Of a stretch of DNA of 64,000 nt, positions 26,701 to 34,923 are shown piece after piece. Both the position numbers and the translations under genes were made by a program. The stretch's first letter is position 1, and each line of letters opens with the position of its first letter. Below the pieces are notes generated by a model, which did not search any database, was not told the origin of the DNA, and was given only the letters and a program-made list of their open reading frames with translations. Source of the stretch: Breviolum minutum Mf 1.05b.01 (lineage: Eukaryota; Sar; Dinophyceae; Suessiales; Symbiodiniaceae). Location of the stretch: positions 49,071 to 113,070 of the forward strand of contig DF239902.1 of assembly GCA_000507305.1 (NCBI GenBank), written 5' to 3'.

Positions 26701-27113
26701 CATGAATGGTGCCCGAAGTAGGTTAACGGTTGGTTATAAGCAATATCGAATGCTTCTAGGGGAGGACTTTTGTTTTCAAACCCGTTGGCCCTTTGTTCAA
26801 CTTGGATTTGCGACTGCTACGATGCTTGGACAAAAAATTAAAAACAAATTCTCCCAAAAGGCGGTGTTTGATGGTGATGAATCTCATGGTATAATCCGTT
26901 AAAAGAAAAAAAACACCTTAAACACATCCAAGTCAACCAGTGTTCATGAACCTTCCCTGACGGCATGCTCGAGGAGCACAGTAATTTCTCTACCGGTTGG
27001 TTTATAGAGATTCAAAAAGTGGCTCGTTTACGACCAAGGCATGTAAATTGCTGTAAAACCACGTACATACTAGTAAAAACCCAAAACAGGTAGATCTTTG
27101 GGGGGCGGGGTAC

Positions 27114-27145
<32 letters not shown>

Positions 27146-30100
27146 GTGAACCAAGCAATGTTCTTGTTCACTTCTCAATTTTCAACAAGTGAATCAAACA
27201 TGCGCAAAAGATTCTGGTTCTGAGATTGCAATTCAAATTCCCCACCCCACCACATCATCCACATATTGTATATATATATATATACATATATAAATATACA
27301 GTCACAAGACTAGCAGGATAATCCAGAAACTCGTTGGAGTAAAATCATATGCCTATACGAAAAAAATGATGAATCATGACAATGCATAAGTACATAGACA
27401 AATAAATAGAAATAGAAAAAATGAATAACATAAAGAGTATCTGGTAACAACTGTTAATTCATCACTACACTTTGGAAAAAAAAGATAAATGTCAACGTTC
27501 CACGGATCTCCACGTGCTTTGCTGCCATCAGGGTACATAGAGATAGCTTGACCCCGAAACGGGCAAACGTGTCGCCAACTCGGCGAAACAAAGACCGTTG
27601 AAGATGGAACTGCAACCGGCCAATAGAAAGGACACTGCGACCTTAGGTAATTGCTTGTGAAGGTCCACTGGTCCGGTTCCTAGTCTCCTTCCCGTTGGTG
27701 GTTGAATTGAAACCCGCCCATCTGAAAAAAATATGCTCATTAAAATGGGATCATCTTCCCCAATTTTCGGGGTGAAAATAAAAAATATTTGAAACCACCA
27801 TCTAGTTAGAACTTGGTTGTGAAAGTCCACTGAAGGTTCCACTGCCAACCTCTATAGTTCAAAATAAACCTTCCGGTAAAAAAAACTAACATGGCTGGCT
27901 GGAAAATCCCTATTTCTTATGTAGGAAATACATGGAAATACATCTTCATTCATGGTCCATGTTCCATTGCTATGTTCGTTTACCGGAGTGTAATTCAGTC
28001 AAAAACTGGTTAGGTGGTTGAGACACCAATTTGAAAAAATGATTCGAAACAGTCAAAATGGGTGTTCATCTTCCACATTGTTTGGGATGAACATGAACAG
28101 TGATCAAAAACCCGCAATCGTGACGACATTCGATTGAGTCCTGGTTGGTTCATCACGGGATCCTTATAAATTGGCTTCTGAAATAATCCCTATATAGCTG
28201 GGTATCATTTTCATCCCCCCTGGCCCAACCCTGGCCCAACCAGGGGCCCCCAACTGAACATTGCTCAAGTGGGTGAATTCAGAGGGTTTTTTGCCAGGAT
28301 TGCCCCCCTTAACGTACCCCAGCCCCCTAGCAATAGCCGGCCTTATGATCAAACCTTATGAAAACCATCAAGCTTTCCCCTTAAGAAGGCCGGCTATCAA
28401 ACCTGTAGTTCTGTTTGGGGGGGGGGGGGCGTAGGTCGACCAGCCATAAAGAAATTAGTTATAGGTGGTTCTTTTATTTTTACCTATGTTTAAAAAAAAA
28501 TGTCCTCCCGAAGTGTAACAGTTCGCCCCTGAAAATAAGCCATTCCAAAAAGGAAAGGATCATCTTCCAACCATCCATTTTTCAGGGGCGAACTGTCAAA
28601 AACTTCCCTCTGTGCATCCATCCTTTCTCCAGGGACAACCAAAAAGATCTGATTGAAACTGAAACCAACCACCTATAGATCACATAAGTTGGGTGATTTC
28701 AACCCCTTTGAAAAGTATTACAGTAGTCAAATTGGATCAACTCCAATACTATAGGCTATAGGGGAAAAAATAGGGAAAATAGGTTGAAATCACCACTTAG
28801 ACCTTTTTGTTCTCTGCTTTTCAAACCGTGACACCTTGTAGGGTGGGTGAATTTTGGGTGGATTTTTGACACAACCATCATAATGTTGATGACTCAGAAA
28901 TCGTCAACGGACACTCCTTATATGTTGGATCTACCCCCATTCCAGGATGCAATCGTGGCAAAATGAAAATTTCTAGGAATTGCCGATCCTAAAAATGGAA
29001 CTCGTCATCCTGGTGGTGACGAGGGTTTTCGCATCCTGCTGAGGGAGGGTGAACCCGAGACATCATGCCAAATATACACCCCCGTGTCTGCATACCTCAC
29101 TCCTTGGAGGATGGGCTCCCAGGTATCGCAAGTAGCTAGTAACTCACCCCCATTTATAAGCCATGGATTTCGGCCATTTGGAAGGGGTTGTTAAACAACC
29201 TCACTGAAAGGGATACTTTGGGGACGAAAACGATCACCATGATTCTCTAGTTGGTGGTTTCAATCCATCTGAAAAATATCAGGCAAATTGGATCATTTCC
29301 CTAGGTAGGTAGGGGTGAAAATTTTAAAAAAATCAAACCACCACCTACTTATTAACCACTTAATCTTGTCCGTCCTGGGATACTCCTCCCTGAAACTAAC
29401 ATGGCCCCTGAAAATGGATGGTTGGAAACCCTATTTTCAGGTGCTACTGTTGATGGACAAAATCCTGCACCACCAAGGATGATAATTATCCCATGATTTA
29501 TAGGGTTTTAACCATCCCAGGTGGTGCAGGATTTCGTCCATCAACAGTATGTCCAAGGATATCTCACCTTTCAACCTACCTTTGCACCCCAAGACACCGA
29601 AGGTCCCGCGATGCGCGCTTCGGCCCCCGTGAGGACGAAGATCCCCGCGCCGATGCACGCGCCGATGCCTAGCAAGGTGAGCTCGACGACGTTGAGACGG
29701 CGATCTAACTCACCATCCTGGCCAACCACGACGTGTCATATCGGGAAAATGCCGGTGAAAACCCTGAAGGAATGGGGAAACCCCTTAAATATTTAAACCC
29801 CATATAGATATACACCTTATGTAGTGGATATATTTATTGGGTATATCCTGGAAGGATTTGATAATACTGTTTGATGGTTCGTTCGAAATCCTTCCAGGGA
29901 TCATTAAACGGGACCCTATTTTCGGGGAAGTAAAGGAATGCCAAAGTGTATGGTAATTTTGAGGGATTTCCCTTTTAATACTGTTGGATGGTTCAGAAAT
30001 CCGGCGGTCACCAGTTCAGCTTGGTAGTTTGTCTATCATCATTTACAGGGTTTTAGCAGCATGTCAGGTGATTTTAGGATTTCTGAACCATCAACAGTAG

Positions 30101-32161
30101 GGAAAATGGTGGTACACAGTGTCATTGGGGAAAATGGTGGTAGGTTTGCATACATGTACGCCCCAAATCAAGGCAAGGACTTTTTTTCCTGGTATATGGT
30201 ATATACTGCACAATTGGGTGATATCCATGCTACCACATCACCAGAAAAAATGCATTGATCATAGAGAAAATGGTCGGAAACCCCTTCGGATGATGGGGGC
30301 CCCTTAATCATCAACCCCATATACACCTTTTGTAGGGGGTATTCATTGGGTCTCAATCCCCTTTTAAAGGGCTCTTTGCGGGTATTGAACAGCTAGGAGC
30401 GTTTCTTGGCTCCACTTGTAGGGGTCAACAAAAACTCAGCTACCCATTTATAAGGCCATTTATAGGGGCCCCATGTCACTCCATCTGTAACCATCGTAGG
30501 GACCTATCTTGCAGGACCCATATTGTTGATTCCAATTAAAAAAGAGAAACGTGCAGCTTTAAAAACAAATCGAGAAATCGAGAAAGATGAAGAAGAAGAT
30601 GGTTTATGCTACTGTTGATGGCTGAAATCCTCCACTTTTTTTTGAAATGTACAAAACCCCTGTAAATACTGGTAGATTCTCCATATCAACTGGTGAGTTC
30701 GCCAGATTTCTGAACCATCAACACCCGCCGGATGTCTTAAACTTAGATCCGTTGGTTTGCTTCAAACCAATTTCCAGTTGGATGACTTCTATTTCAACGT
30801 CCATCTGGAACGGCTTTTTTAAGGGGGAACATAAGGTGACCAGTTGTACAATTTGAACACCCAGCCTTCCTTCCAAAAACAATACAGATCTTCAAAAATG
30901 TTCCGCCCCCAAAAAACTGAACGTATCAGCTGGACCCTAAAATTCCGAATGCCTTTTACCCCAACTTTGGAATCCCTGGCATTTCCTGGGAAAAATTCCT
31001 CCAAAGGAGGCATCAGGGTTGTTGTAAAAATCGCCCACCGGTCATGCTAGGCTTCTGTTTTTTTCAACCTTATATAACCTTATCAACTTTAGACAGATAC
31101 CGTATCCATCACATCGCCTGCTCTCTCTAGCTTACTATTTTTCTTACCGTCGTCATGTTGGATGGTTGGGGCCAGGGGTTCTCTGGCTCTGCGAGGTTCT
31201 TCTCGAATGGCTCACGCCTGAACTGAAGTCAGAGCATGCATGATACCAATCATTGCGTTTTACGCCATCCCGTCTCATTGCTTTTGGACGGCCCAGCTGT
31301 ACCCCTGGGCAGCTGCATGATATCTCTGATCATGTCAAAGCTCACCTTCTCCAAGCGAATTTCATCTGCTCTGTCCTCTTGCGCTGAAAAAACTTTCATC
31401 GTTCAGAATAGCTGCTTCTCAAATATCCCGTTCTCCTGCAGCTCTTTTAAAAAGCCCTGCAGATTTCAAAGACGTGACGAACTGTTCAGGAAAATAGCCA
31501 GTCGCCTCTTCAGGCTATATTTTTCCAAGTGATCAATGATCCCTTAGTCATACCTTCATTTAAGGCCAGCTATCTTCTTAAGGTGTGGTGGTCCTTTAAG
31601 GCCCCTTAGCTTAGGAATTTCTACGAAAGGACCCACCCCAAAAAAGGGGGGTAAAAATCCAATCATCATCCGACGGATTTTGACCAACGACGACACCTCT
31701 GCTGTAGGCAGCTCGTGCAGTTTCGTCATTTCATCGACCTCAAGGCCGGTGGGCGAAGGTGACATGGGGTCAGCCGGGTGGCCGAGGCCGAGGCCGGCCC
31801 CTATAAATGAGCCCCTATAAATGGCAGGGCCCTGATTTTGATTAAGGGCTTATGAAAACCCATTGGTCATTGGTCTCCCATAATAAGGCCGGCAAATTTG
31901 CTGAGGGGGGTATGTTGGAGGGGTTGGTTGAGTAGCCAGTTCTACAATGGAAATTTACAAAAACCCCTACAAATTAAATTGGCATTATAAAAGTGGGTAA
32001 CTCAGGGTTCAAAATTTTCACCCCGTTGTTTCCGTGGAGGCAAATGGTTCACCCGTGCGAAAAAACAATTCTCTCCAAGTGCGACGGAACCAAGTCACCA
32101 ATTTCTCTTGCCATGAGATGGACCGTCTGGGCGGCAGAAAAGGCTCGCTGGTGCCGCTCAT
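7470..32161 (-). CDS. Amino-acid permease, cationic amino-acid transporter-like (APC/SLC7), multi-exon gene
   Basis: Predicted multi-pass membrane protein importing amino acids. Seen: about 20 short minus-strand exons in the order expected of the CAT family. They carry the first-helix motif GIGACIGAGIFVLTG with AGPS after it, then SFLLAG and CFAELATRLPVSGSSYLY, a GAETNALVTS segment, FFPYGFTATIQSAA with FIGYD, ANAAEECQNPSRDLP, GLLAGIYGQSRIYF, AMSRDGMAP, a DVKSLASFLNIGVLL segment and YAMTAASVLLI. These match the family signatures for helices 1 to about 10. Most junctions agree in phase; three need GC donors and two GA donors. Start chosen at the ATG of the 32.16 kb exon. Gaps: short exons are missing between exons 6 and 7 and between 12 and 13, and the C-terminal exons are weak. 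Introns total over 22 kb and are full of foldback elements. The APC assignment is firm; the substrate is inferred. A recent pseudogene is unlikely because no exon carries a stop. Confidence 0.85.
8181..8275 (-). CDS. Gene 1 candidate exon 19 (membrane segment)
   Basis: After an AG at 8276, one base and then GWVGGVGLCCLLIFVQLTCG and YKTLALQMGIS to a GT donor. It could be one of the C-terminal helices. An alternative acceptor (TTTTTGTGCAG) inside it would give a shorter exon. The phase relative to exon 18 does not fit directly. Confidence 0.3.
8598..8935. mobile_element. Foldback element family F, long copy
   Basis: Family F arms read CCATG..., ATATTTACCTACAT and its inverse with GGATCCATG. 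Here two arm pairs surround about 150 bp of other sequence. Confidence 0.55.
9211..9281 (-). CDS. Gene 1 exon 18 (cytoplasmic loop)
   Basis: Acceptor CCAATTTCAG, 23 codons (EEPLGKGKGKLISKTSEVVR then RMT), donor GTAGGA. It takes the phase left by exon 17. A basic hydrophilic segment is expected for the large variable cytoplasmic loop, which has no conserved motif, so support is splice sites, phase and position only. Confidence 0.55.
9395..9530. mobile_element. Family E element
   Basis: Copy with CGTTATACTGGTTGTTTACT and ATATACCCTCACCAACCAGG. Confidence 0.62.
9904..10064. mobile_element. Foldback element family D
   Basis: Family D: about 145-160 bp, TACTTGGAGGATCATCCCA at one end and TGGGATGATCCTCCAAGTA at the other, with TTCCAAATGGCC near the centre. 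This copy has a diverged left end. Confidence 0.7.
10110..10189 (-). CDS. Gene 1 exon 17 (YAMTAASVLLI helix)
   Basis: Acceptor TTGCTAAG; reads SYAMTAASVLLINSCHKKKE then LPCCES, donor GTTTCT, phase 1. This is a helix followed by a lysine-rich turn, as in the LAYSLVAACVLVLR region of animal CATs. A family D foldback element starts about 45 nt downstream. Confidence 0.85.
10839..10945 (-). CDS. Gene 1 exon 16 (TLAAVLAAFFDVKSL helix)
   Basis: Reads AAPSCAMWCGTLAAVLAAFF then DVKSLASFLNIGVLLQ. It equals the family's helix ending in a D-x-x-x-L-x-x-x-x-x-I-G segment. The start is ambiguous: an earlier acceptor at 10958 would add KPTK, which resembles the TKxP residues usually found here. The GC donor used makes the phase fit exon 17; a GT donor at 10828 would not. 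Confidence 0.88.
10995..11118. mobile_element. Family A element
   Basis: Complete copy between gene 1 exons 16 and 15; both ends present, right end with one C insertion. Confidence 0.8.
11450..11488 (-). CDS. Gene 1 exon 15 (39-nt exon, MSRDG motif)
   Basis: Thirteen codons, AMSRDGMAPSWLQ, between an AG acceptor (AAGCTGAG) and donor GTGGGT, phase 0/0. Joined to exon 14 it gives RIYF-AMSRDGMAP, the conserved M-(S/A)-R-D-G-x-x-P stretch of CAT proteins. Confidence 0.85.
11625..11775 (+). repeat. AATC/AATCAAATC microsatellite
   Basis: ATAATGATA units, then CAATCAAT, then CAAATCAAAT. Just upstream of gene 1 exon 15 on the minus strand. Confidence 0.85.
12288..12417. mobile_element. Family A element, inverted
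   Basis: Complete copy in reverse internal orientation, ending about 30 bp from gene 1 exon 14. Confidence 0.78.
12447..12525 (-). CDS. Gene 1 exon 14 (GLLAGIYGQSRIYF helix)
   Basis: Acceptor GGTCGTCAG, 26 codons (IVDVGSFAGMITGLLAGIYG then QSRIYF), donor GTCACT, phase 0. The G-x-x-A-G-x-x-T-x-L-L-x-x-x-x-G-Q-x-R signature of the family is intact. A family A foldback element begins about 30 nt downstream of the donor. Confidence 0.93.
13570..13675. mobile_element. Family B2 element
   Basis: Ends CCCCTGGAAGTTTAACATAG and CTATGTTAAACTTCGAGGG. Confidence 0.75.
15368..15431 (-). CDS. Gene 1 exon 13 (loop before GQSR helix)
   Basis: Acceptor GATGTCAAG; reads IDDAFSLFDAFMSDVDNPAV. It aligns with the D-x-x-x-P-L-x-x-AF stretch of CAT proteins, and a GA donor gives the spacing and phase needed by exon 14. 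A GT donor five bases earlier is possible but breaks the phase. Confidence 0.6.
15621..15720 (-). CDS. Gene 1 exon 12 (AEE-x-x-NP motif)
   Basis: Acceptor TTTCACCTCAG; reads IANAAEECQNPSRDLPRAMI and a hydrophobic continuation MALMTCACLYVAM. The A-E-E-x-x-N-P-x-R-D-L-P motif is diagnostic of CAT-like permeases. The 3' end is uncertain: a GT donor after LY or a GC donor after VAM. Both leave phase 0, whereas exon 13 needs phase 1, so a short exon is missing in between. Confidence 0.92.
16428..16552. mobile_element. Foldback element family B
   Basis: Family B: about 110-140 bp, ends ACACTCCCTGAAACTAACA and its inverse TGTTA...GTTTCAAGGAGGGTGT, interior often with CCTGAAAAT and TTCCAACCATC. Located between gene 1 exons 11 and 12. 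Confidence 0.72.
16690..16823. mobile_element. Family D element
   Basis: Right end GGGATGATCCTCCAAG; internal AAATGGCCCAAATGGCTCAT. Left end degraded. Lies 55 bp from gene 1 exon 11. Confidence 0.65.
16878..16965 (-). CDS. Gene 1 exon 11 (PFFPYGF ... FIGYD)
   Basis: Acceptor GGGGTCAG; reads YLHPFFPYGFTATIQSAATL then SYAFIGYD. This matches the family's P-F-x-P-x-G-x-x-G segment and the (F/Y)-x-G-(F/Y)-D end. Using a GC donor after GT gives phase 2, which joins exon 12 as YDV-IANAAEE; the GT donor two bases earlier would break the frame. Confidence 0.9.
17796..17856 (-). CDS. Gene 1 exon 10 (membrane helix)
   Basis: Acceptor AGGTCAAG, 20 codons (ILVVILVIVIGWQRMQMSRS) and one base, then a GC donor. 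It starts in the phase exon 9 leaves and completes a glycine codon with exon 11. A strongly hydrophobic segment followed by a W and a basic end fits the helix before the family's NW-x-x-F loop. Confidence 0.75.
18428..18570. mobile_element. Family E element
   Basis: Copy with CATTATACTGGTTGGTTAAT and CATAACCCAACCAACCAGGT. More diverged copies: 3040-3201, 19160-19272, 23645-23785, 28133-28270 and 45034-45175. Confidence 0.62.
18942..18981 (-). CDS. Gene 1 exon 9 (40-nt exon)
   Basis: Acceptor GGTCTCCAG, 13 codons (GAETNALVTSVVT), donor GTGGTG, or GTGACT three nucleotides further on. It corresponds to the KES-x-x-VN region of CAT proteins. The open frame continues upstream as MLLMVTYVVSR, so a longer exon is possible but would add about nine residues relative to the family. 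Confidence 0.65.
19473..19518 (-). CDS. Gene 1 exon 8 (helix 4-5 segment)
   Basis: Acceptor AAATGACAG, about 15 codons (VLLLASKLPLLSYG), phase 2 at the end with a GA donor, or phase 1 with GTAGGA. With the GA donor it joins exon 9 in frame as LLSYG-R-GAET, closely resembling the family's LLxxGxxES segment. Confidence 0.6.
20140..20214 (-). CDS. Gene 1 exon 7 (probable helix 3)
   Basis: Acceptor CTTTTGACAG, 24 codons (AFAFTCFCSVLFEFLVYCHL then SQAL), donor GTGACA, phase 1. The spacing from AF to EF equals that of the AF(L/V)xGWxLxLEY motif of CAT proteins, but the GW pair is absent, so the call is moderate. A short exon carrying the GE-x-x-A part must lie between this and exon 6, across about 7.3 kb of intron. 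Confidence 0.5.
20483..20700. mobile_element. Family A element interrupted by a family B element
   Basis: Intact A ends at 20483 and 20700; a B-type foldback (20516-20621, with inverted GGCAAACTAACATAG-like ends) sits inside the left half. Confidence 0.8.
21505..21640. mobile_element. Foldback element family G
   Basis: Ends TGTCCTGCTGGTACTTAG and CTAAGTACAGTAGTGAC...GGACA; centre TTTCACCCCTATATAAATAG. Related copies at 1500-1655, 9683-9812, 11155-11285 and 32312-32442. Confidence 0.6.
21983..22100. mobile_element. Family A element
   Basis: Complete copy with both perfect ends. Confidence 0.82.
24032..25645 (-). pseudogene. Decayed coding-like island in gene 1 intron
   Basis: GC-richer block with overlapping minus-strand open frames in shifting registers: one of 217 residues (24638-25291) with SSFLRLLNFAAIMKEKEEIP, others at 25364-25645, 24534-24755 and 24032-24346. 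Composition is protein-like but frames change every few hundred bases, and splice junctions do not join them. Probably an inserted retrocopy or transposon fragment that has decayed; identity unknown. Confidence 0.4.
25805..25995 (+). repeat. Degenerate minisatellite
   Basis: Three diverged units of 60-75 bp around GGTGTCTGATCGCGGATGTG and GGCAGG/GGCGGG. Confidence 0.7.
26490..26635. mobile_element. Family D element, diverged
   Basis: Left end ACTTGGAGGATCATCCGATC; internal GTAAGTGGTTAAT; right end degraded. Similar partial copies at 14330-14461, 29102-29222 and 50789-50910. Confidence 0.6.
27117..27295. repeat. TA microsatellites
   Basis: Two TATATA tracts with CATATA edges. Similar short tracts at 5490-5510, 6842-6860, 7910-7930, 13097-13115, 18815-18845 and 55278-55345. 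Confidence 0.85.
27537..27641 (-). CDS. Gene 1 exon 6 (helix 2 and following loop)
   Basis: Thirty-five codons, acceptor ATTACCTAAG, donor GTACCC, phase 0/0. It reads VAVSFLLAGCSSIFNGLCFA and then ELATRLPVSGSSYLY, joining exon 5 as AGPS-VAVSFLLAG exactly as in CAT proteins. The stretch E-L-A-x-R-x-P-x-S-G-S-x-Y-L-Y is a hallmark between helices 2 and 3. The intron separating it from exon 5 is 1,956 nt and holds members of at least four foldback families. Confidence 0.92.
27693..27805. mobile_element. Family C element
   Basis: Complete; right end GAAACCACCATCTAG. It starts about 50 bp upstream of gene 1 exon 6. Confidence 0.75.
28686..28800. mobile_element. Family C element, diverged
   Basis: Ends AAGTTGGGTGATTTCAACCC and GGTTGAAATCACCACTTAG. 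Confidence 0.68.
29247..29347. mobile_element. Family C element
   Basis: Complete, with TCAGGCAAATTGGATCATTT inside. Confidence 0.76.
29446..29548. mobile_element. Family A element
   Basis: Complete, perfect ends, 50 bp from gene 1 exon 5. A truncated family B end (CTCCCTGAAACTAACATGG) abuts its left side. Confidence 0.82.
29598..29717 (-). CDS. Gene 1 exon 5 (helix 1)
   Basis: Forty codons, phase 0 at both ends, acceptor TTGGCCAG and donor GTGTCT. It reads DGELDRRLNVVEL, then LTLLGIGACIGAGIFVLTG and AEARIAGPS. The glycine-rich G-I-G-x-x-I-G-A-G-I-F core is the unwound substrate-binding stretch of helix 1 in APC transporters. This exon alone identifies the family. It is much richer in CG dinucleotides than the surrounding intron. 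Confidence 0.93.
29980..30098. mobile_element. Family A element
   Basis: Complete; left end with one inserted G. Confidence 0.8.
30611..30722. mobile_element. Family A element, inverted
   Basis: Complete; right end CCATCAACA. Confidence 0.75.
31148..31222 (-). CDS. Gene 1 exon 4 (pre-helix-1 segment)
   Basis: Acceptor GACTTCAG, 25 codons (FRREPFEKNLAEPENPWPQP then SNMTT), donor GTAAGA, phase 0 at both ends. The RR-x-P-x-E pattern shortly before helix 1 is common in CAT-type permeases, where an amphipathic segment precedes the first membrane span. Confidence 0.75.
31346..31383 (-). CDS. Gene 1 exon 3 (38-nt exon)
   Basis: Pyrimidine-rich acceptor GTTTTTTCAG, then two bases and 12 codons (QEDRADEIRLEK), then donor GTGAGC. 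It starts in the phase left by exon 2 and ends in phase 0. Too short for any ORF finder. An in-frame ATG six codons upstream lies in the intron by this model; it could be an alternative start. Confidence 0.65.
31675..31800 (-). CDS. Gene 1 exon 2 (N-terminal tail)
   Basis: Acceptor TTTATAG, 41 codons, donor GTCGGA. Encodes PMSPSPTGLEVDEMTKLHEL and flanking residues. It takes two nucleotides from exon 1 and leaves one for exon 3, so both phases agree. The intron before it is 252 nt, and a foldback element lies directly against this acceptor. Confidence 0.6.
31801..31932. mobile_element. Foldback element family I at an intron edge
   Basis: GC-poor palindrome with GGCCTTATTA-type arms (here CCATAATAAGGCCGGC) and an outer GAGGGGGGTATGTTGGAGGG. 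Relatives at 2798-2895, 17885-17995 and 28300-28437. It fills the exon-2 side of the 252-nt first intron of gene 1. Confidence 0.6.
32053..32161 (-). CDS. Gene 1 exon 1 (start codon, cytoplasmic N-terminus)
   Basis: ATG in the context CCGCC-ATG opens a frame reading MSGTSEPFLPPRRSISWQEK and then a basic FRRTWRELFFRT segment. It ends in phase 1 at a GT donor (GTGAAC). The frame stays open upstream to an AG at about 32190, so an earlier exon and an earlier start cannot be excluded. Basic and aromatic content fits a cytoplasmic tail before helix 1. Confidence 0.6.
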
Positions 32162-33177
32162 GGCGGAGCTTTTTAAGGTCAGCCGCGTGGGTGACGTTGG
32201 AACTGAAGGACTGACTTTTAAGGGGGGAAAACATTTAGTGCCTAAGGGTAGTTCAAGTCAGTAACTAGTGAGTAAACTGAATGACTTTATGGGTCTATGA
32301 AAGTAAATGACTTTCTGTCCATGGATCGTAACGATCGTTAGGAATCGTTGCTTTATTTCACCTATTTCGGGGACGAAACAAAACATCTACTTAGGGGATG
32401 AAATAATCATCCACTAAGTAAGTACCAGCAGGACATCCTAAATAGCCATGATTTTGTAATGATCTTTTTGGGAACCGCGATTTTCTCCATGTTGCTGATG
32501 TTTTTGTTGCTTGTGTTTTTTTTTCCATAAGATACTTCCCCTTGCGGAGATCTGATCTCCCCCTGTCATCCGAAGCTCATGGATTCAAGGCCACCGAGGA
32601 GGGAAGCAACAAAAATACAACCCGTGTCATCCATGGCACTCCAACACTGCCAAAAAAAAGAGTGCATATTATTGGTACATGATGGCCTCCACTAGTTGTT
32701 TTGTAGTATAAGTTCTAACCCCTATAAATGGCTGAATGAAGAAATGGCTTTCGCTGGGATGAAGTATCACCCTATACTTATAGGGGTGAAATAACTTCAT
32801 ATAAGAATCGTAGGGGCCCACCTTGTGTATACAGATATATACTTATATATGTAATGTACCTCGGAAGTCCAAGCACCATATTTTCACAGCTTGGTACGGT
32901 AACAACAAGTTTCACCCATTTTTTATAGGAAGGGTTTAACATCATTTAAGGTGATTAACTTCCAAAGCTACAAAACTACCTGATATGTTCATGATACATC
33001 CAGGTGTCATTGTACCGGTGATGCGTACGGATATTATGGGTAAGACATAAATATAAATAATATATGAGAAACCGCAATATTTCACCGTATGTCTCAAAAC
33101 TGCCACTAAAAATCTATGGCTATGGTGTGTTTTACCAACAGTTGACCTTCTAAACTACCCAGTTTTGTATGCAGATA

Positions 33178-33315
33178 CCCTCCCTGAAACGAACAGCAAC
33201 AGCACCCTTAACAAAAACAAAGGCGGCATCCCAAAAAGGAAATTTCATCAGACTTGAACCAACCATCAAATTTTGCAGGGGCTATGTTAGCTGTTAGTTT
33301 TACGGAGGGGCCATA
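33178..33315. mobile_element. Family B element
   Basis: Ends TACCCTCCCTGAAAC and GTTTTACGGAGGGG; the interior GGCGGCATCCC is shared with the copy at 16.4 kb. Confidence 0.72.
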
Positions 33316-33454
33316 CCTTAGGATGCTTTCTTCCTCGGATGCAAGTTTCAGAAATCTTTTAGGTTAAGGATATCCGCTGAAAATCTGTAAGTCGTTCCTG
33401 GTGATGACTGTTGTACCAACAAATTCAAGGGTGCCCAACGGTGCCAACAAATCC

Positions 33455-33572
33455 GAGTTGGTGGTTTAGTTACCAACCCCTTCTGAAAAAGATGCGCAAG
33501 TCGTCAAAATTGGGCTCATATTCCCCCAATTTTGCGGGGTGAAAATTAAAAACATTTGAGTTGCCACCAAGC
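33455..33572. mobile_element. Family C element
   Basis: Ends AGTTGGTGGTTTAGTTACC and ATTTGAGTTGCCACCAAGC. Confidence 0.7.
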
Positions 33573-34089
33573 AATTAATCTGTTTAGAAGATTTCTCAAA
33601 TGTCGTCTGTACCCTCCAACCATCAGGCGTATCAAGTTGGGTCGATAAAAAATCACGTGTAAACCTACAAAAAAATCCAACCAAAAAATCAAAGGGCGCC
33701 AAAAAACAAAAAAAACTGGTCTTCGTTTTGTATAGAGATGTTTGTTTCTCCCATCCTTTTGGGGGTTCATTTTCAGGTGGTTTTCCGCTTGTGTGTAACT
33801 CCACATCCTTCTCAAGAATCATATACAAGTTGATTGTTTTCAATCTTCGACCCAGTTCAAAATAGAATGTTGATCTTTTTCCCCACGAAGGCATAAAAAA
33901 ATAGCAACAAAAAGTCTTTGAAACCATCTCCTACTTACTACCGCAAGTCCTTTCACTTAATATATGTATATGTTCAACAACTTTCTCTGCCACAACACAA
34001 AAGACTAAGAAACTTGCGTAAAGAAATGTTTAGGGCATTTTTGCTTAACACCTGCGAAACATGTCTGGCACTTGCTTGCACACCTGTAC

Positions 34090-34173
34090 CGCTTCAGTCG
34101 CCCCAAGAAACCGTGAAGATCTCCGCGCCGCAGGCGCTTCCGCCGGAGCCGCGGAAGAGTCCACAGTGGCTGC
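34090..34173 (-). CDS. Exon candidate, alanine-rich
   Basis: Acceptor AACCTGTAG, AATVDSSAAPAEAPAARRSS then RFLGATEA, donor GTACAG, phase 0/0. A local peak of CG-rich sequence in AT-rich surroundings. Could be the last known exon of gene 2 or an upstream exon of gene 1, although its phase does not fit the 32.16 kb exon. Confidence 0.45.
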
Positions 34174-34798
34174 CTACAGGTTTTCGAACAACCGGAGTTG
34201 TCTTTAGCTTCTTGGAGAAAAGATCCGATTCTATAACCATGGCCATAGAGATCTCGTAAGTTCCCGAAGGATCGGGTTGTGGGACCCCTTCCAACCTTGG
34301 AGCGTATAATCCTCCAAGTGAGGCACTTCTAGGGTATGATGTGATCTATCATGATTTTTGTTGACGCAAAATGTGATATCAATCCAATGTATCATAAACC
34401 TCAAACAATATAGTCATATTATCTGGCTCTACCCCCCACACCAGGATGCCATCGTCACCACCAGGTTTAGTACATTTTTAGGATGGGGAATCCTTATATA
34501 AAGCCTTCATTTGACGCTGATATATTGGATGGGTTCGTAGATCCAAGGTATAGTGTGCCTTCAACAATTAATCATCGTATATATCTGGCCAAGTTATGAT
34601 ATTTCACAAACCTGAATTTCCCTGAAATAGCCGGAGATTTCCCTTACTTTGTAACCTTTTTTTCTTTGGGTATATATTTTTGTATACCAGGAAAAAACCA
34701 CAATAGTACAAATTCTGGCCAAATGGGGTACTTGAAAGTTTAAACTGCCATATGTTTTGATCCAGCTCAACAATTGTCATCTCCAAAAGTTTAGGCAG

Positions 34799-34923
34799 GA
34801 ATCTCTACATATATCTGGCCAAATGGAATAATATTTCACCACACGATTTCCCTGATTTTAAGCAAATGTCCTTTTCTCACCTACCTTTTGGGTGTCGTGT
34901 GTTCTGTCGCTATAATTTTGACC
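34799..34923. mobile_element. Foldback element family K
   Basis: Ends ATATCTGGCCAAATGGAATA and TCGCTATAATTTTGACCAGG, inner ATATTTCACC. Another copy at 3345-3457; a left half at 34570-34650. Confidence 0.65.
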
